From NCBI GenBank assembly GCA_025357915.1, contig JANYLH010000020.1:1-50844 (forward strand): a stretch of DNA of 50,844 nucleotides. Direction: 5' to 3'. This stretch comes from Gammaproteobacteria bacterium. GTDB lineage: Bacteria > Pseudomonadota > Gammaproteobacteria > Steroidobacterales > Steroidobacteraceae. This document shows, piece after piece, positions 33,544-41,730 of the stretch. The notes under the pieces are model-generated. The model had not been told where the DNA came from and did no database searches. It saw nothing but the letters and a program-made list of their open reading frames with translations. Both the position numbers and the translations under genes were made by a program. The stretch's first letter is position 1; every line of letters starts with the position of its first letter.

Positions 33544-34950
33544 ATGGCCATGAGCGAAGCGGCTTCTGGAACCCCCGTCGAGCGCGTCTCGCTGCGGCGC
33601 GTGCTCGGTCCCGTGCAGATCTGGGCACTGGGCGTCGGCATCGTGCTGGTGGGCGAATTCACCGGCTGGAACTTCTCGGCGGACAAGGGCGGTTCGCTGG
33701 CAGCGCTGATCGTCTGCTGGTTCTGCGGCCTGTTGTACACCTGTGTCGCCATGATCGACTCTGAGGTCACCTCGACCGTGGCGGCGGCCGGCGGACAGTA
33801 CGCGCAGGCGAAACACATCGTTGGGCCGCTGATGGCCTTCAATGTGGCGCTCTATCTGGTGTTCGCCTACACCATGCTCGAGGTCTCCGATGCCATTCTC
33901 GCCGGCGACCTGATTACCCAGGTCGGCACCGAGAATGGTGCCGTGGGCCTGAATCACAACCCGTTCCTGGTGCTGTGCATCATGGTGCTGGTGTGGCTCA
34001 ACTACCGTGGCGTGCTGATGACGCTCAACGTCAACTTCGTCATCACGGCACTGGCCTATGCCTCGATTCTCGTGCTGTTCTTCTCGGTGCAGCCCTGGAG
34101 CCAGGGCGTGGTGCTGAAGCTCGGCGACATGATCACGCCCTCCAATGCGCTGCCGTACGGCTGGATTGGCGTCGTCGCCGCTTTCCAGTTTGGGATCTGG
34201 TACTTCCTCGGAATCGAGGGGACCACCCAGGCGGCTGAGGAAGTGCGTTCGCCCGCGCGCTCGCTGCCGTTCGGCACCATGGCCGGCATGATCACGCTGC
34301 TGATTGCCGCGGCGCTCACCTGGTACGTGTGCGCCAGCCTCCTGCCGTGGCAGCAGCTGGGCGTCACTTTCTTCCCGCTTTATGATGCCGCGACGCTCAC
34401 CGGGAGCCCGGTGCTGAAGTTGCTGCTGTTCTGGGGCACCGTGCTGTCCGCCGTCGCCTCGGCGAACGGCTGCATCAACGATGCGGCGCGCGCCTGGTTC
34501 TCGCTGGGGCGCGATCGCTACCTGCCGACCTGGTTCTCGGCGGTGCACCCGAAATACCGCACCCCCTATCGCTCGATCCTGTTCCTGATGCCGATCGCCA
34601 TCGCCTTCGTGTTCATCGCGGACCTCAATCAGGCGATTACCTTTTCGATCCTCTCTGGCGTGCTCCACTACACGTTCATGAGCATCAACATCCTGATGTT
34701 CCGCAACAAGTGGCCGCTCGGCAGCATCCGGCGCGGCTACACCCATCCGTTTCATCCGTTGCCGGCGATCCTGTTGTTCCTGCTGTGCGCGGTGACGTTC
34801 GTCGGAATATTCCTCGGCTACGGCTCGCAGCTTATAGCCATGGTGATCTTCTACGTTATCGTGTCGCTGTGGTTTCACTTCTACCGTTACAAGTACGTGC
34901 GCCGCGGCGACCAGTTCACGATGCCGTGGCCGAAGCCGCGCGGCTACTGA
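33544..34950 (+). CDS. APC-superfamily permease, ethanolamine/amine-permease-like
   Basis: The 468-aa protein has about twelve membrane helices. Its start, LRRVLGPVQIWALGVGIVLVGEFTGWNFSADKGGSLAALIVCWFCGLLYTCVAMIDSEVTSTVAAAGGQYAQAKHIVGP, carries the glycine-rich first helix and the consensus second region of amino-acid/polyamine/organocation carriers. GIEGTTQAAEEVRSPARSLPFGTMAGM is also typical. It is most like ethanolamine-type permeases, and its place at the end of the operon suggests uptake of methylamine, a methylated amine or N-methyl amino acid. The substrate is not proven. A terminator follows 20 bp after the stop, closing the operon. Confidence 0.87.
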   Translation: MAMSEAASGTPVERVSLRRVLGPVQIWALGVGIVLVGEFTGWNFSADKGGSLAALIVCWFCGLLYTCVAMIDSEVTSTVAAAGGQYAQAKHIVGPLMAFNVALYLVFAYTMLEVSDAILAGDLITQVGTENGAVGLNHNPFLVLCIMVLVWLNYRGVLMTLNVNFVITALAYASILVLFFSVQPWSQGVVLKLGDMITPSNALPYGWIGVVAAFQFGIWYFLGIEGTTQAAEEVRSPARSLPFGTMAGMITLLIAAALTWYVCASLLPWQQLGVTFFPLYDAATLTGSPVLKLLLFWGTVLSAVASANGCINDAARAWFSLGRDRYLPTWFSAVHPKYRTPYRSILFLMPIAIAFVFIADLNQAITFSILSGVLHYTFMSINILMFRNKWPLGSIRRGYTHPFHPLPAILLFLLCAVTFVGIFLGYGSQLIAMVIFYVIVSLWFHFYRYKYVRRGDQFTMPWPKPRGY

Positions 34951-34970
34951 GCCGACTTACGCACTGCGAG

Positions 34971-34996
34971 CACGGCCCGCCCAATCGCGGGCCGTG
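34971..34996 (+). terminator. Rho-independent-type terminator of the mgd-gmaS-mgs-permease operon
   Basis: CACGGCCCGC (34971-34980) and GCGGGCCGTG (34987-34996) form a perfect 10-bp GC-rich stem with loop CCAATC, followed by TTCGTTT. It starts 20 bp after the permease stop. The T-tract is short and interrupted. Confidence 0.8.
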
Positions 34997-35025
34997 TTCG
35001 TTTGGCTACTCTCGTGATCCAATCC

Positions 35026-35706
35026 ATGTGGCGTAACCTCGCTGCCGGCGCACTGACGGTGGTGCTGGCGGTGCTCCTGGCGAGGCGCTGGCAGCGCCTC
35101 CGGCGCGCGCGCGCGGGCGCGGTCGGCCGTTTCTATGGAGCCGTGAAGGGGTTCCTGGAGCAGGAGCGCTTCGAAGACACAGGGTCGGTGGGCCTGCCGC
35201 GCCTGTGCGGGCGCTACGCCCATTTCGACGTGCAGGTGCAAGCGGTGGTCGACACGCTCGCGCTACGCCGCCTGCCAGTCCTGTGGCTCCTGGTCACGCT
35301 GCAGGACAAGCTTCCCGTAGGCGCCAAGCTCGACCTGATGATGCGCCCCGCGGGGCCGACCACGTTCTCGAATTTCGATCTGTTGCCCGTAACGCTGCCC
35401 GGCCCGCCGGGCTTCCCTGAACACGCGGTGTTGCGCACGGATGACGCGGAGCGGGCGATGCCGGTGGAGGTGCTGCGGCCGCACCTCGACATCTTCAGCG
35501 ACAAGCGCGCCAAGGAGCTGCTGATCACCCCGCTCGGCGTGCGCATCGTGTGGATGCTGGCCGAGGCGGAGCGCGCACGCTATGGCATCCTGCGCCAGGC
35601 TGAATTTGGCGAGGTCGCGCTGCAGCCTGGGCTGCTGCGGATGCTGTTCGCCAGGCTCATCGCGGTACGCAAGTCGGTCCTCGACCGGCAGGGCAGGGGC
35701 ACGTGA
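35026..35706 (+). CDS. Hypothetical membrane-anchored protein
   Basis: Unrecognised 226-aa protein with one N-terminal hydrophobic helix (MWRNLAAGALTVVLAVLLARRW), followed by a soluble region. Recognisable features are only the long stretch RLPVLWLLVTLQDKLPVGAKLDLMMRPAGPTTFSNFDLLPVTLP and a C-terminal helical part ending LIAVRKSVLDRQGRGT. The start is uncertain: ATG 35026, GTG 35014 and TTG 35002 are in frame, none with a ribosome site. Its stop overlaps the next gene's GTG start (GTGA), so the two form a pair. A short region after the operon terminator presumably holds their promoter. Confidence 0.65.
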   Translation: MWRNLAAGALTVVLAVLLARRWQRLRRARAGAVGRFYGAVKGFLEQERFEDTGSVGLPRLCGRYAHFDVQVQAVVDTLALRRLPVLWLLVTLQDKLPVGAKLDLMMRPAGPTTFSNFDLLPVTLPGPPGFPEHAVLRTDDAERAMPVEVLRPHLDIFSDKRAKELLITPLGVRIVWMLAEAERARYGILRQAEFGEVALQPGLLRMLFARLIAVRKSVLDRQGRGT

Positions 35707-35990
35707 CCACGACCAACAGTCCACCGAAGCCGGCCTGGGTACTGGCCGCGGCCCTCCTGTTGCCAGGGTCCGGCCAGGTGATCAACGGCTCGCCTTCGCG
35801 AGGCCTCGTTTTCCTGTTCTTCATCATCCTGCTGGGCTTTATCAGCACCAAGGTGATGCCGCCGCACGCCTCCCTGATCGGCCGGCACATCGGCGGCGTG
35901 TTCGTCTACGGGCTGTCGTTCATCGACGCGTACCAGAGTGCGCGCGTGAACTGGGAAAAATGGCGCTACGCGCAGCAGCACCGCAGTTGA
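35703..35990 (+). CDS. Small membrane protein, PGSGQ motif
   Basis: The 95-aa product starts with GTG at 35703, inside the previous stop codon. Two hydrophobic segments are visible (about residues 10-24 and 34-52, with a third weaker one near 63-76). The turn LLPGSGQVINGSPSRGLVFL resembles the short conserved motif of TM2-like/DUF5683-type small membrane proteins, which is only a loose similarity. The tail SFIDAYQSARVNWEKWRYAQQHRS is charged. Function unknown. A strong hairpin follows directly after the stop. Confidence 0.7.
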   Translation: MTTTNSPPKPAWVLAAALLLPGSGQVINGSPSRGLVFLFFIILLGFISTKVMPPHASLIGRHIGGVFVYGLSFIDAYQSARVNWEKWRYAQQHRS

Positions 35991-35993
35991 AGA

Positions 35994-36028
35994 AAAGGCC
36001 CGGGGCAGCGCGCGCCGCCCGGGCCTTT
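35994..36028. terminator. Bidirectional-type terminator
   Basis: AAAGGCCCGGG (35994-36004) and CCCGGGCCTTT (36018-36028) form a perfect 11-bp stem around a 13-nt loop. The flanks give A-rich and T-rich sides on both strands. It begins 3 bp after the stop of the small membrane protein gene and lies 25 bp from the stop of the convergent TonB receptor gene, so it can serve both. Confidence 0.85.
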
Positions 36029-36052
36029 GTCTGTCAGTTGCAACCAGCGCGT

Positions 36053-38668
36053 CTAGAAGCGGTAGTTCAGGTCGAGGCCATAACTGCGGCCAGGGGCATC
36101 GTGAATGAACGAACCGCCGAACTCCGGTGCCGGGATGATTTCGGCAAGGTAGTGTTTGTCGGTGAGGTTGCGGCTCCAGGCCGTCGCGCCCCACTTCTCG
36201 CCCGTGAGTCCGACTCGCAGGTTCAGGATCGAGTACGGGTCGCGCTTCTGCTTGTCAAAGGTGCCTTGCCCGAAGCCCTTGAGCAGGCCGAACAGGTTCG
36301 GCAGAGTCTGGTTCTGCACCGGGTGGAACCAGGTCTCACCGACCGCCGACAGATCCAGGCGTGACACGAATGTGAGACCGTTGCCAAAGGGCACGGCGAG
36401 ATCGACGCCGGCGTTCGCCGTGTACTTCGGCGCGTAAGGTACCTTGCCGCCCTTCGTGTATGGACGCCCGGTGTACTTATCGATATTGCTGTCGAGCACG
36501 GCCGCACCGGCGAACAGCGTCAGGTATTGGCTGGCTTTCCAGCGTGCATCGAGTTCCGCGCCCTTGAGCGTCGCCTCGTCGAGATTGGTCACGACACGGA
36601 GCAGACCGAAGGGGCCGGCAAAGAAGTTGAAGAACTGCAGGTTTTCAACCTTGGTGTGGAAGATCGCACCATTGAGCTGGAAGCTGCGGTTGGCGAAATA
36701 GGACTTGAAGCCTATTTCCGCGGCCTTTGAGACTTCTTTCTTGAAGTCATCGTTCACGTCCTCGAGATTGTGCACCGAGGTCGGGGTGCAGGTCGCCGGA
36801 TAAAGGCCGTTATTCACAAACTGGCTGGGTCCGAGGCAGAGGCCGCCGCCGATCGTGTTGTACCAGAGCTGCACGGTCGCGGCGCTGCCGGTGGAGTTGA
36901 AGCCGCCGCTACGGAAGCCATAGCCGTAGGACGCGTAGACCGCGAAGTCCTCCGACCGCTTCCAGTTGAGCGTGAGCTTGGGCTGGAGCTGACTGTAGGT
37001 CTTGCTGCGGCTCGGGATTCCGGAGACCGCCAGCGCGGGATTAGTAGAGTACGCGGGATTGATGTACGGGTTCGAACCGCCAAAGAAGCCAGCCGTCTGA
37101 GCGTGGCAGGGGCCGGTCGTGCCTGGGGCCGCGCAGGTGGGTACGTTGTTGTCGACATCCCGCTTCTCGCTGTCGTAGCGCAGGGCGAGCGCGAGTTCGG
37201 CGCCCGGGGCAACGTCGTACGCCAGCTGGCCGAATGCCGCCGAGACCTTGCTCGTGAAGTCGTCGTCGTAGAGCAGGTCAGTCGGATTCGAACCGCCTGA
37301 AGGTACGAAGGCCTGGGCGGCGAAGCCCTGGCCGAGGTCCGAACCCTGCGAGACGACCACGTGCCGCTTGATGTCGCCATAGTAGAGGCCACCGAGCCAG
37401 CGCACGGACTGATTGGCCGGCGAGGCGAGGCGCACCTCGATGCTGGTGTCCTTCTGGTCGCGCTGCTGGTACTGGTAGCCGTCACAGGTCGTGGCACTGT
37501 AAGGCGGCAGGAACGACGCCCCGATGCCGCCACCGAAGCCATAATTGAACGGCGGATTCAGCGGGGTATCGAGTGAGCGGGCGTTAAATGTGGCAAGGCA
37601 GGTTGCTATGGCCGGCTGGGCATTGTTCGTGCCGTTTGGAAAGTACAGCTGGAACGCCGCGCTCGTGCCGTCGGTCAGGAAGTAATTCGTCTGGTCGTTG
37701 TAGGCCGCGTAGGCCGTCAGCGTGCCTGCGTCGAGTTTCCACTCGCCTTTGAGCGACAGGTCCTGGTTCGTCTGCTCGTTCACCGGCTTGACGTCATTGA
37801 TGTACGCGAACAGGTGCTTGTTCGGGTCCTCGTAGAACGGCGGCGCTCTGAAGGCCGCCGCGGCCTCGGATAGCGCAATCGAGGCGTTGAAGTTGATCGC
37901 ACCCGAGTTGAGCCTGGAATATTTTGCCTTGAAGTCGAGCTGTCCGCCGCCGACATCGAACAGCGCGCGGAGCGAAGCGCCCTTCTCCTCGAAGTAATCG
38001 ACGCAGTCCTTGCACTTCAGGAAGGTGTTGGTCCATTGACCGTCGGTCTTGTGATAGTAGGCCGACGCGCTGGCCTTGACGCCGTCGGTGAGCGGGCCGC
38101 CGATCCAGATGTTGGCCTTCTGGAGCGAGTTGCTGCCGCCGCTGGCGCCAACGTCAGCCTCGAAGGTGTCGGTCGGCTGCCGCGTCGAAAGGATCATCGC
38201 GCCCGCGACCGCGTTGCGTCCGTAGATAGCGCCCTGCGGGCCCTTCAGGACCTCGATCTGGGTGACCGCATTGAGTTCCTGGTTGATCGCGTTCGGGTTC
38301 GTCTGCAGCACGCCGTCGATGACCAGTGCGAAGTTCGTTTCGGCGTCGCGTCCGGTGTTGATGCCGCGAATGCTGATCTGCATGTCGCCGACTTCCGCGG
38401 TCTGCACCTGCGATACGCCTGGCGTCAGCGCGATGAAGTCGCTGGGCCGTTCGATGCCGGCTGCCTTGATGTCCGCTGCCGTAAACGCCTGTATGGTCAC
38501 CGGCACGTCAATCAGTTTTTCCTGCCGCTGGCGCGCCGTAACGATGACTTCCTCGAGGTCGTTCGCCCGAGCCGCGGACGCCGGAGTTTCGCCCCAGGCC
38601 GGAGAGGCGAGTGGTGTGGCAACCACAGCCACGACGAGCAGCATCAGGTGCATGAAAAGCTTCTTCAT
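36053..38668 (-). CDS. TonB-dependent outer-membrane receptor
   Basis: The 871-aa protein has a signal peptide (MKKLFMHLMLLVVAVVATPLASPAWG), a TonB-box-like EEVIVTARQR, a plug domain (IQAFTAADIKAAGIERPSDFIALTPGVSQVQ, IEVLKGPQGAIYGRNAVAGAMIL), and a beta-barrel ending in FIHDAPGRSYGLDLNYRF with the terminal aromatic residue. This is the large receptor group common in oligotrophic gammaproteobacteria. It imports an unknown substrate (not necessarily iron) across the outer membrane with TonB energy. The start is the ATG at 38668, after GGGGAAT. The genes behind it on the same strand suggest, but do not show, a link to the catabolic island. Confidence 0.93.
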   Translation of the reverse strand: MKKLFMHLMLLVVAVVATPLASPAWGETPASAARANDLEEVIVTARQRQEKLIDVPVTIQAFTAADIKAAGIERPSDFIALTPGVSQVQTAEVGDMQISIRGINTGRDAETNFALVIDGVLQTNPNAINQELNAVTQIEVLKGPQGAIYGRNAVAGAMILSTRQPTDTFEADVGASGGSNSLQKANIWIGGPLTDGVKASASAYYHKTDGQWTNTFLKCKDCVDYFEEKGASLRALFDVGGGQLDFKAKYSRLNSGAINFNASIALSEAAAAFRAPPFYEDPNKHLFAYINDVKPVNEQTNQDLSLKGEWKLDAGTLTAYAAYNDQTNYFLTDGTSAAFQLYFPNGTNNAQPAIATCLATFNARSLDTPLNPPFNYGFGGGIGASFLPPYSATTCDGYQYQQRDQKDTSIEVRLASPANQSVRWLGGLYYGDIKRHVVVSQGSDLGQGFAAQAFVPSGGSNPTDLLYDDDFTSKVSAAFGQLAYDVAPGAELALALRYDSEKRDVDNNVPTCAAPGTTGPCHAQTAGFFGGSNPYINPAYSTNPALAVSGIPSRSKTYSQLQPKLTLNWKRSEDFAVYASYGYGFRSGGFNSTGSAATVQLWYNTIGGGLCLGPSQFVNNGLYPATCTPTSVHNLEDVNDDFKKEVSKAAEIGFKSYFANRSFQLNGAIFHTKVENLQFFNFFAGPFGLLRVVTNLDEATLKGAELDARWKASQYLTLFAGAAVLDSNIDKYTGRPYTKGGKVPYAPKYTANAGVDLAVPFGNGLTFVSRLDLSAVGETWFHPVQNQTLPNLFGLLKGFGQGTFDKQKRDPYSILNLRVGLTGEKWGATAWSRNLTDKHYLAEIIPAPEFGGSFIHDAPGRSYGLDLNYRF

Positions 38669-38704
38669 AGGATTCCCCAAGCTTGAATTTTAGTCTGCAC
38701 CGCT

Positions 38705-38746
38705 CAGGAGCGCTGCCTTGCGGGTGAGCTTAGCGCAGCGTTCCTG
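38705..38746 (-). repeat. Imperfect hairpin between the hydrolase stop and the TonB receptor start
   Basis: CAGGAGCGCTG (38705-38715) and CAGCGTTCCTG (38736-38746) form an inverted repeat with 10 of 11 positions paired and a 20-nt loop. It lies 26 bp beyond the hydrolase stop and 37 bp before the receptor ATG. There is no T-tract. It could be a weak terminator or an mRNA structure in the receptor leader. Confidence 0.35.
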
Positions 38747-38771
38747 TCGCCGCAACGCCACCAAATGAGAG

Positions 38772-39419
38772 CTATTTGCCTTGCCGCCGGGTGACGAGAT
38801 AGCTGCGGATGTCCGCCAGTGTCACGACCTCGGCGTACTTGGCCTGCAGGTCGAACAGATTCGCTTCGTGAGGCCCGGGGGCGCGATCACCAACAGCCTC
38901 GCGCACGACCAGCGGCACGAAGCCGTGCTGGACAGAGTCGACCGCCGTAGCACGAATGCAACCGCTGGTGGAGACGCCCGCGATGATCAGGGTGTCGACG
39001 CCGAGCGCCGTCAGCGTCGAGGCGAGCGTGGTGGCGAAGAAGGCGCTCGCGTACTGTTTGGTGAGTACCGTTTCCCCGGGCATCGGTTCAAGCCCGGTTG
39101 CGAAGGCGCAGTATTCGGGGTGCCGGCCGTCCTCGAAGCACGCCAGCGCCGGGAGTTTGCGGAAGAAGATTCCACCGTTGCGGCCGCCCTTCTGGTACCA
39201 CAGGTTGGTGTGCACGATGGGGATCCCGGCTGCCCGCGCCAGGCCGAGCAGGGTGGCGGCGGGTGCCTGCGCGGCGACGCAACCGTCGCCATAGAGCGGC
39301 GAGTCTGGCATGACGTAGGCGCCGACGAAGTCGATCACGATCAATGCCGGGAGGGCGCCCGGCCGCAGGTGACCGGCAAACGCCCCGCTGGTCGGGCCGG
39401 CTTGGGATGGCATGGCCAT
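38772..39419 (-). CDS. Isochorismatase-fold cysteine amidohydrolase (N-carbamoylsarcosine/maleamate amidase type)
   Basis: The 215-aa protein has the cysteine-hydrolase triad: Asp30 in ALIVIDFVGAY, Lys121 in ETVLTKQYASAFF and Cys154 in LIIAGVSTSGCIRATAVDS. The tail HEANLFDLQAKYAEV is typical of the N-carbamoylsarcosine amidase and maleamate amidohydrolase branch. These hydrolyse a carbamoyl or amide group to ammonia (plus CO2 for the carbamoyl case). The start at 39419 lies 2 bp after the stop of the CoA-transferase gene, so the two are cotranscribed. Which substrate it uses is open; the nearby HyuA/HyuB pair makes N-carbamoylsarcosine worth testing. Confidence 0.85.
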   Translation of the reverse strand: MAMPSQAGPTSGAFAGHLRPGALPALIVIDFVGAYVMPDSPLYGDGCVAAQAPAATLLGLARAAGIPIVHTNLWYQKGGRNGGIFFRKLPALACFEDGRHPEYCAFATGLEPMPGETVLTKQYASAFFATTLASTLTALGVDTLIIAGVSTSGCIRATAVDSVQHGFVPLVVREAVGDRAPGPHEANLFDLQAKYAEVVTLADIRSYLVTRRQGK

Positions 39420-39421
39420 GC

Positions 39422-40636
39422 TCAGACGACTTTCCGGGCTTTCAGGCCGGCATAGCGATCGGCGTTCATCCCCAGCAGTTGCAGGTAGACCTCGTCGTTG
39501 TGCTGCCCGAGATCGGGGGAGGGCGTACGGATCGAGCCGGGGGTCGCCGACAGCTTCGGCGCGACGTTCTGCATCCGCAGTTCGCCGAAGCGTGGGTGCT
39601 GCGTCGTTACGATGGCCTCGCGCGCCTTGAAATGCGAGTCGGCGAGCATGTCGGGAGCGCGGTAGATCAGCCCTGAAGGCACTGCAGATTCCGGTTGCTG
39701 CAGGATCTCGAGCACTTCGGTGGTCGTCAGGCCGCCTGCCCAGACGCCGATGCGCTCGTCGAGTTCGCGCTGGTGCGTGCCGCGCGCCTGGTGGGTGCTG
39801 TAGCGCGGATCCGCGGCAAGCTCGGGCTCGCCCATGGCCACGCACAGGCGCTTGAACACGGTGTCCTGGTTGGCGGCGATCAGCACCATGCCATCCCGGG
39901 TCGAATAGACGTTGGACGGGGCAATTTTCGGCAGGATCGCCCCGGTCCGTTCGCGGATGAAGCCGCGCTTGTCGTACTCGGTGATCAGCGACTCCATCAT
40001 GTTGAGCACAGCCTCGTAGATGGCCGAATCGACCACCTGGCCACGGCCGGTCTTTTCGCGGTAGTGGAGCGCGGAGAGTGCGCCCACGCAGGCAAAGGTG
40101 GCGGCCAGCGAGTCGCCGATGCTGATACCCATGCGCGAGGGGGGCGTCGATGGGTCGCCAACCACGTAGCGCAGGCCGCCCATGGCCTCGCCGATCGCGC
40201 CAAAGCCGGGGTCGCGGGCGCGCGGTCCGGTCTGCCCAAAACCGGAAACGCGAATCATGATCAACCGGGGATTGATGGCGGCGAGTTCGGCCCAGCCCAG
40301 GCCCCATTTCTCGAGCGTGCCGGGGCGGAAGTTCTCAAGCAGGAAGTCGGCCTTTGCAACCAGCTCCTTGAGGACCGCCTGGCCTTCGGCCTGGCGCAGG
40401 TCGAGCGTGATGGCCTTCTTGTTGCGCGCCACGACCGGCCACCACAGCGAAGCCTCGCCCTCTTCCTGCCGGCCCCAGACCCGCAGAGGGTCGCCCTGGT
40501 CCGGGGGTTCGATCTTGATGACCTCCGCGCCGAAGTCTCCCAGCAGCTGGCCGCAGAAGGGCCCGGCGAGCAGCGTGCCCAGCTCGAGCACGCGCAGGTC
40601 GGCGAGCGGTCCGTTCTTGAAGTCAGGGTCGGGCAT
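39422..40636 (-). CDS. Family III CoA-transferase (CaiB/BaiF type)
   Basis: The 404-aa protein has the family III layout: LRVLELGTLLAGPFCGQLLGDFGAEVIKIEPPDQGDP at the start, LLENFRPGTLEKWGLG, IRVSGFGQTGP, and ISIGDSLAAT, whose Asp175 is the expected catalytic carboxylate. These enzymes move CoA between organic acids without a ping-pong thioester release. One known family III member transfers CoA to 3-hydroxy-3-methylglutarate, which is notable because the divergent gene encodes an HMG-CoA-lyase-like enzyme. The ATG at 40636 follows a strong promoter by only ten bases and has no Shine-Dalgarno sequence. Confidence 0.88.
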   Translation of the reverse strand: MPDPDFKNGPLADLRVLELGTLLAGPFCGQLLGDFGAEVIKIEPPDQGDPLRVWGRQEEGEASLWWPVVARNKKAITLDLRQAEGQAVLKELVAKADFLLENFRPGTLEKWGLGWAELAAINPRLIMIRVSGFGQTGPRARDPGFGAIGEAMGGLRYVVGDPSTPPSRMGISIGDSLAATFACVGALSALHYREKTGRGQVVDSAIYEAVLNMMESLITEYDKRGFIRERTGAILPKIAPSNVYSTRDGMVLIAANQDTVFKRLCVAMGEPELAADPRYSTHQARGTHQRELDERIGVWAGGLTTTEVLEILQQPESAVPSGLIYRAPDMLADSHFKAREAIVTTQHPRFGELRMQNVAPKLSATPGSIRTPSPDLGQHNDEVYLQLLGMNADRYAGLKARKVV

Positions 40637-40645
40637 GAGGAGCAG

Positions 40646-40675
40646 TTGTATACAAGTGGACTCCCGGAGCGTCAA
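40646..40675 (-). promoter_or_regulatory. Sigma-70-type promoter with TTGTATACAA palindrome over its -10
   Basis: On the minus strand TTGACG (40675-40670), a 17-bp spacer and TATACA (40652-40647) form a good promoter for the CoA-transferase gene. Transcription should start about four bases before the ATG, giving a nearly leaderless mRNA. TTGTATACAA (40646-40655) is a perfect 10-bp palindrome covering the -10. GntR-family (FCD-type) regulators bind sites of this shape, so it is a candidate operator; no such regulator gene is in the window. Confidence 0.55.
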
Positions 40676-40710
40676 GCCGGGCCGGCATGCGGGCGGTCGG
40701 GGACCGTGTA

Positions 40711-40716
40711 TATAAT
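40711..40716 (+). promoter_or_regulatory. Consensus -10 box of the HMG-CoA-lyase-like operon
   Basis: TATAAT at 40711-40716 lies 48 bp before the ATG at 40765, giving a leader of about 40 nt. The -35 region 17 bp upstream is poor, so an activator may be needed. Confidence 0.45.
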
Positions 40717-40764
40717 CAGACCGATGCGGAATTTCACGGCAATCGACGTCTGGAGCGCGCGCCT

Positions 40765-41730
40765 ATGAAGCGCGTCGAAATCGTCGAGGTTGGCCCCCGC
40801 GACGGGCTGCAGAACGAGTCGGTGTTGCTCGGTACGGCCGCAAAAGTCGAGTTCATCAACCGCATCGTCGCCGCGGGCGTGCGGCGGCTCGAAGTCGCCA
40901 GCTTCGTCAATCCGAAGAAAGTGCCGCAGATGGCTGATGCCGAGGAGGTGCTCAAGGCCCTGCCGCGGCGTGCGGACGTCACGTATATCGGCCTGGTGCT
41001 CAACCGCCGCGGCTTCGACCGCGCACTCGCCGCGGGCTGCAACGAGATCGGTATGGTGGTGGTGGCGAGCGATACGTTCAACGCGCGCAACCAGGGCGTG
41101 ACCACCGAAGAATCCGTCGCCGCGTGGCTCGAGATCGCGGCCGCCGCGCACGCCGCCAATATCCGCGCGCAGGTGACCATTTCGACGGCCTTTGGGTGCC
41201 CCTTCGAGGGCGAGATTGCGCCTGCGCGCGTGGTCGAGCTCGCGCGCCGCGTGGCCGCCGGGCGGCCGCACGAGATCGCGCTCGCCGACACGGTCGGCGT
41301 CGCGGTGCCCTCGCAGGTGAGCGAACTCGTGCCACGCGTGCGCGCCGCGCTACCAGGCATGCCGCTGCGCTGCCACTTCCACAATACCCGTAACACCGGC
41401 ATCGCCAATGCCTACGCGGCTTTTGAGGCCGGCGTCGAGGTGCTCGATGGCAGCATCGGTGGCATCGGCGGCTGCCCATTCGCACCGGCCGCGACGGGCA
41501 ACATTCCCACCGAAGATCTGCTCTACATGCTCGAGCGCATGGGCGTGCAGACCGATGTCGATCTTGACGCGCTGCTCGAGGTGGGCCGCTGGATCCAGAC
41601 GCAGCTCGGCCGCCCGGTGCCGGGCATGCTGCTCAAGGCCGGCCGTTTTCCGAAATCCGCACAGCGCGAAGCGGCCCTGGCCGCATCGCTTCCCTTCGCT
41701 TCGAACCCGAAATCACAGGTGAGAGCATGA
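40765..41730 (+). CDS. Hydroxymethylglutaryl-CoA lyase-like enzyme
   Basis: The 321-aa protein has the HMG-CoA lyase barrel: GPRDGLQNE with Arg12 and Asp13, RLEVASFVNPKKVPQMAD, the metal-binding His204 and His206 in CHFHNTRNT, and Cys237 in the G-loop GGIGGCPFAPAATGN. It cleaves HMG-CoA to acetoacetate and acetyl-CoA; related enzymes cleave citramalyl-CoA or other 3-hydroxyacyl-CoAs, so specificity needs testing. The start is ATG at 40765 with GGAG about 9 bp upstream. It is the first of five rightward genes; its stop overlaps hyuA (ATGA). A family III CoA-transferase is divergent and could supply its CoA-ester. Confidence 0.87.
   Translation: MKRVEIVEVGPRDGLQNESVLLGTAAKVEFINRIVAAGVRRLEVASFVNPKKVPQMADAEEVLKALPRRADVTYIGLVLNRRGFDRALAAGCNEIGMVVVASDTFNARNQGVTTEESVAAWLEIAAAAHAANIRAQVTISTAFGCPFEGEIAPARVVELARRVAAGRPHEIALADTVGVAVPSQVSELVPRVRAALPGMPLRCHFHNTRNTGIANAYAAFEAGVEVLDGSIGGIGGCPFAPAATGNIPTEDLLYMLERMGVQTDVDLDALLEVGRWIQTQLGRPVPGMLLKAGRFPKSAQREAALAASLPFASNPKSQVRA

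Noticed and set aside
39420-40307. Fusion of a longer frame to the cysteine hydrolase (511 codons)
   Set aside because: The upstream part is out of frame with, and antisense-like in composition to, the CoA-transferase gene; the hydrolase begins at 39419.
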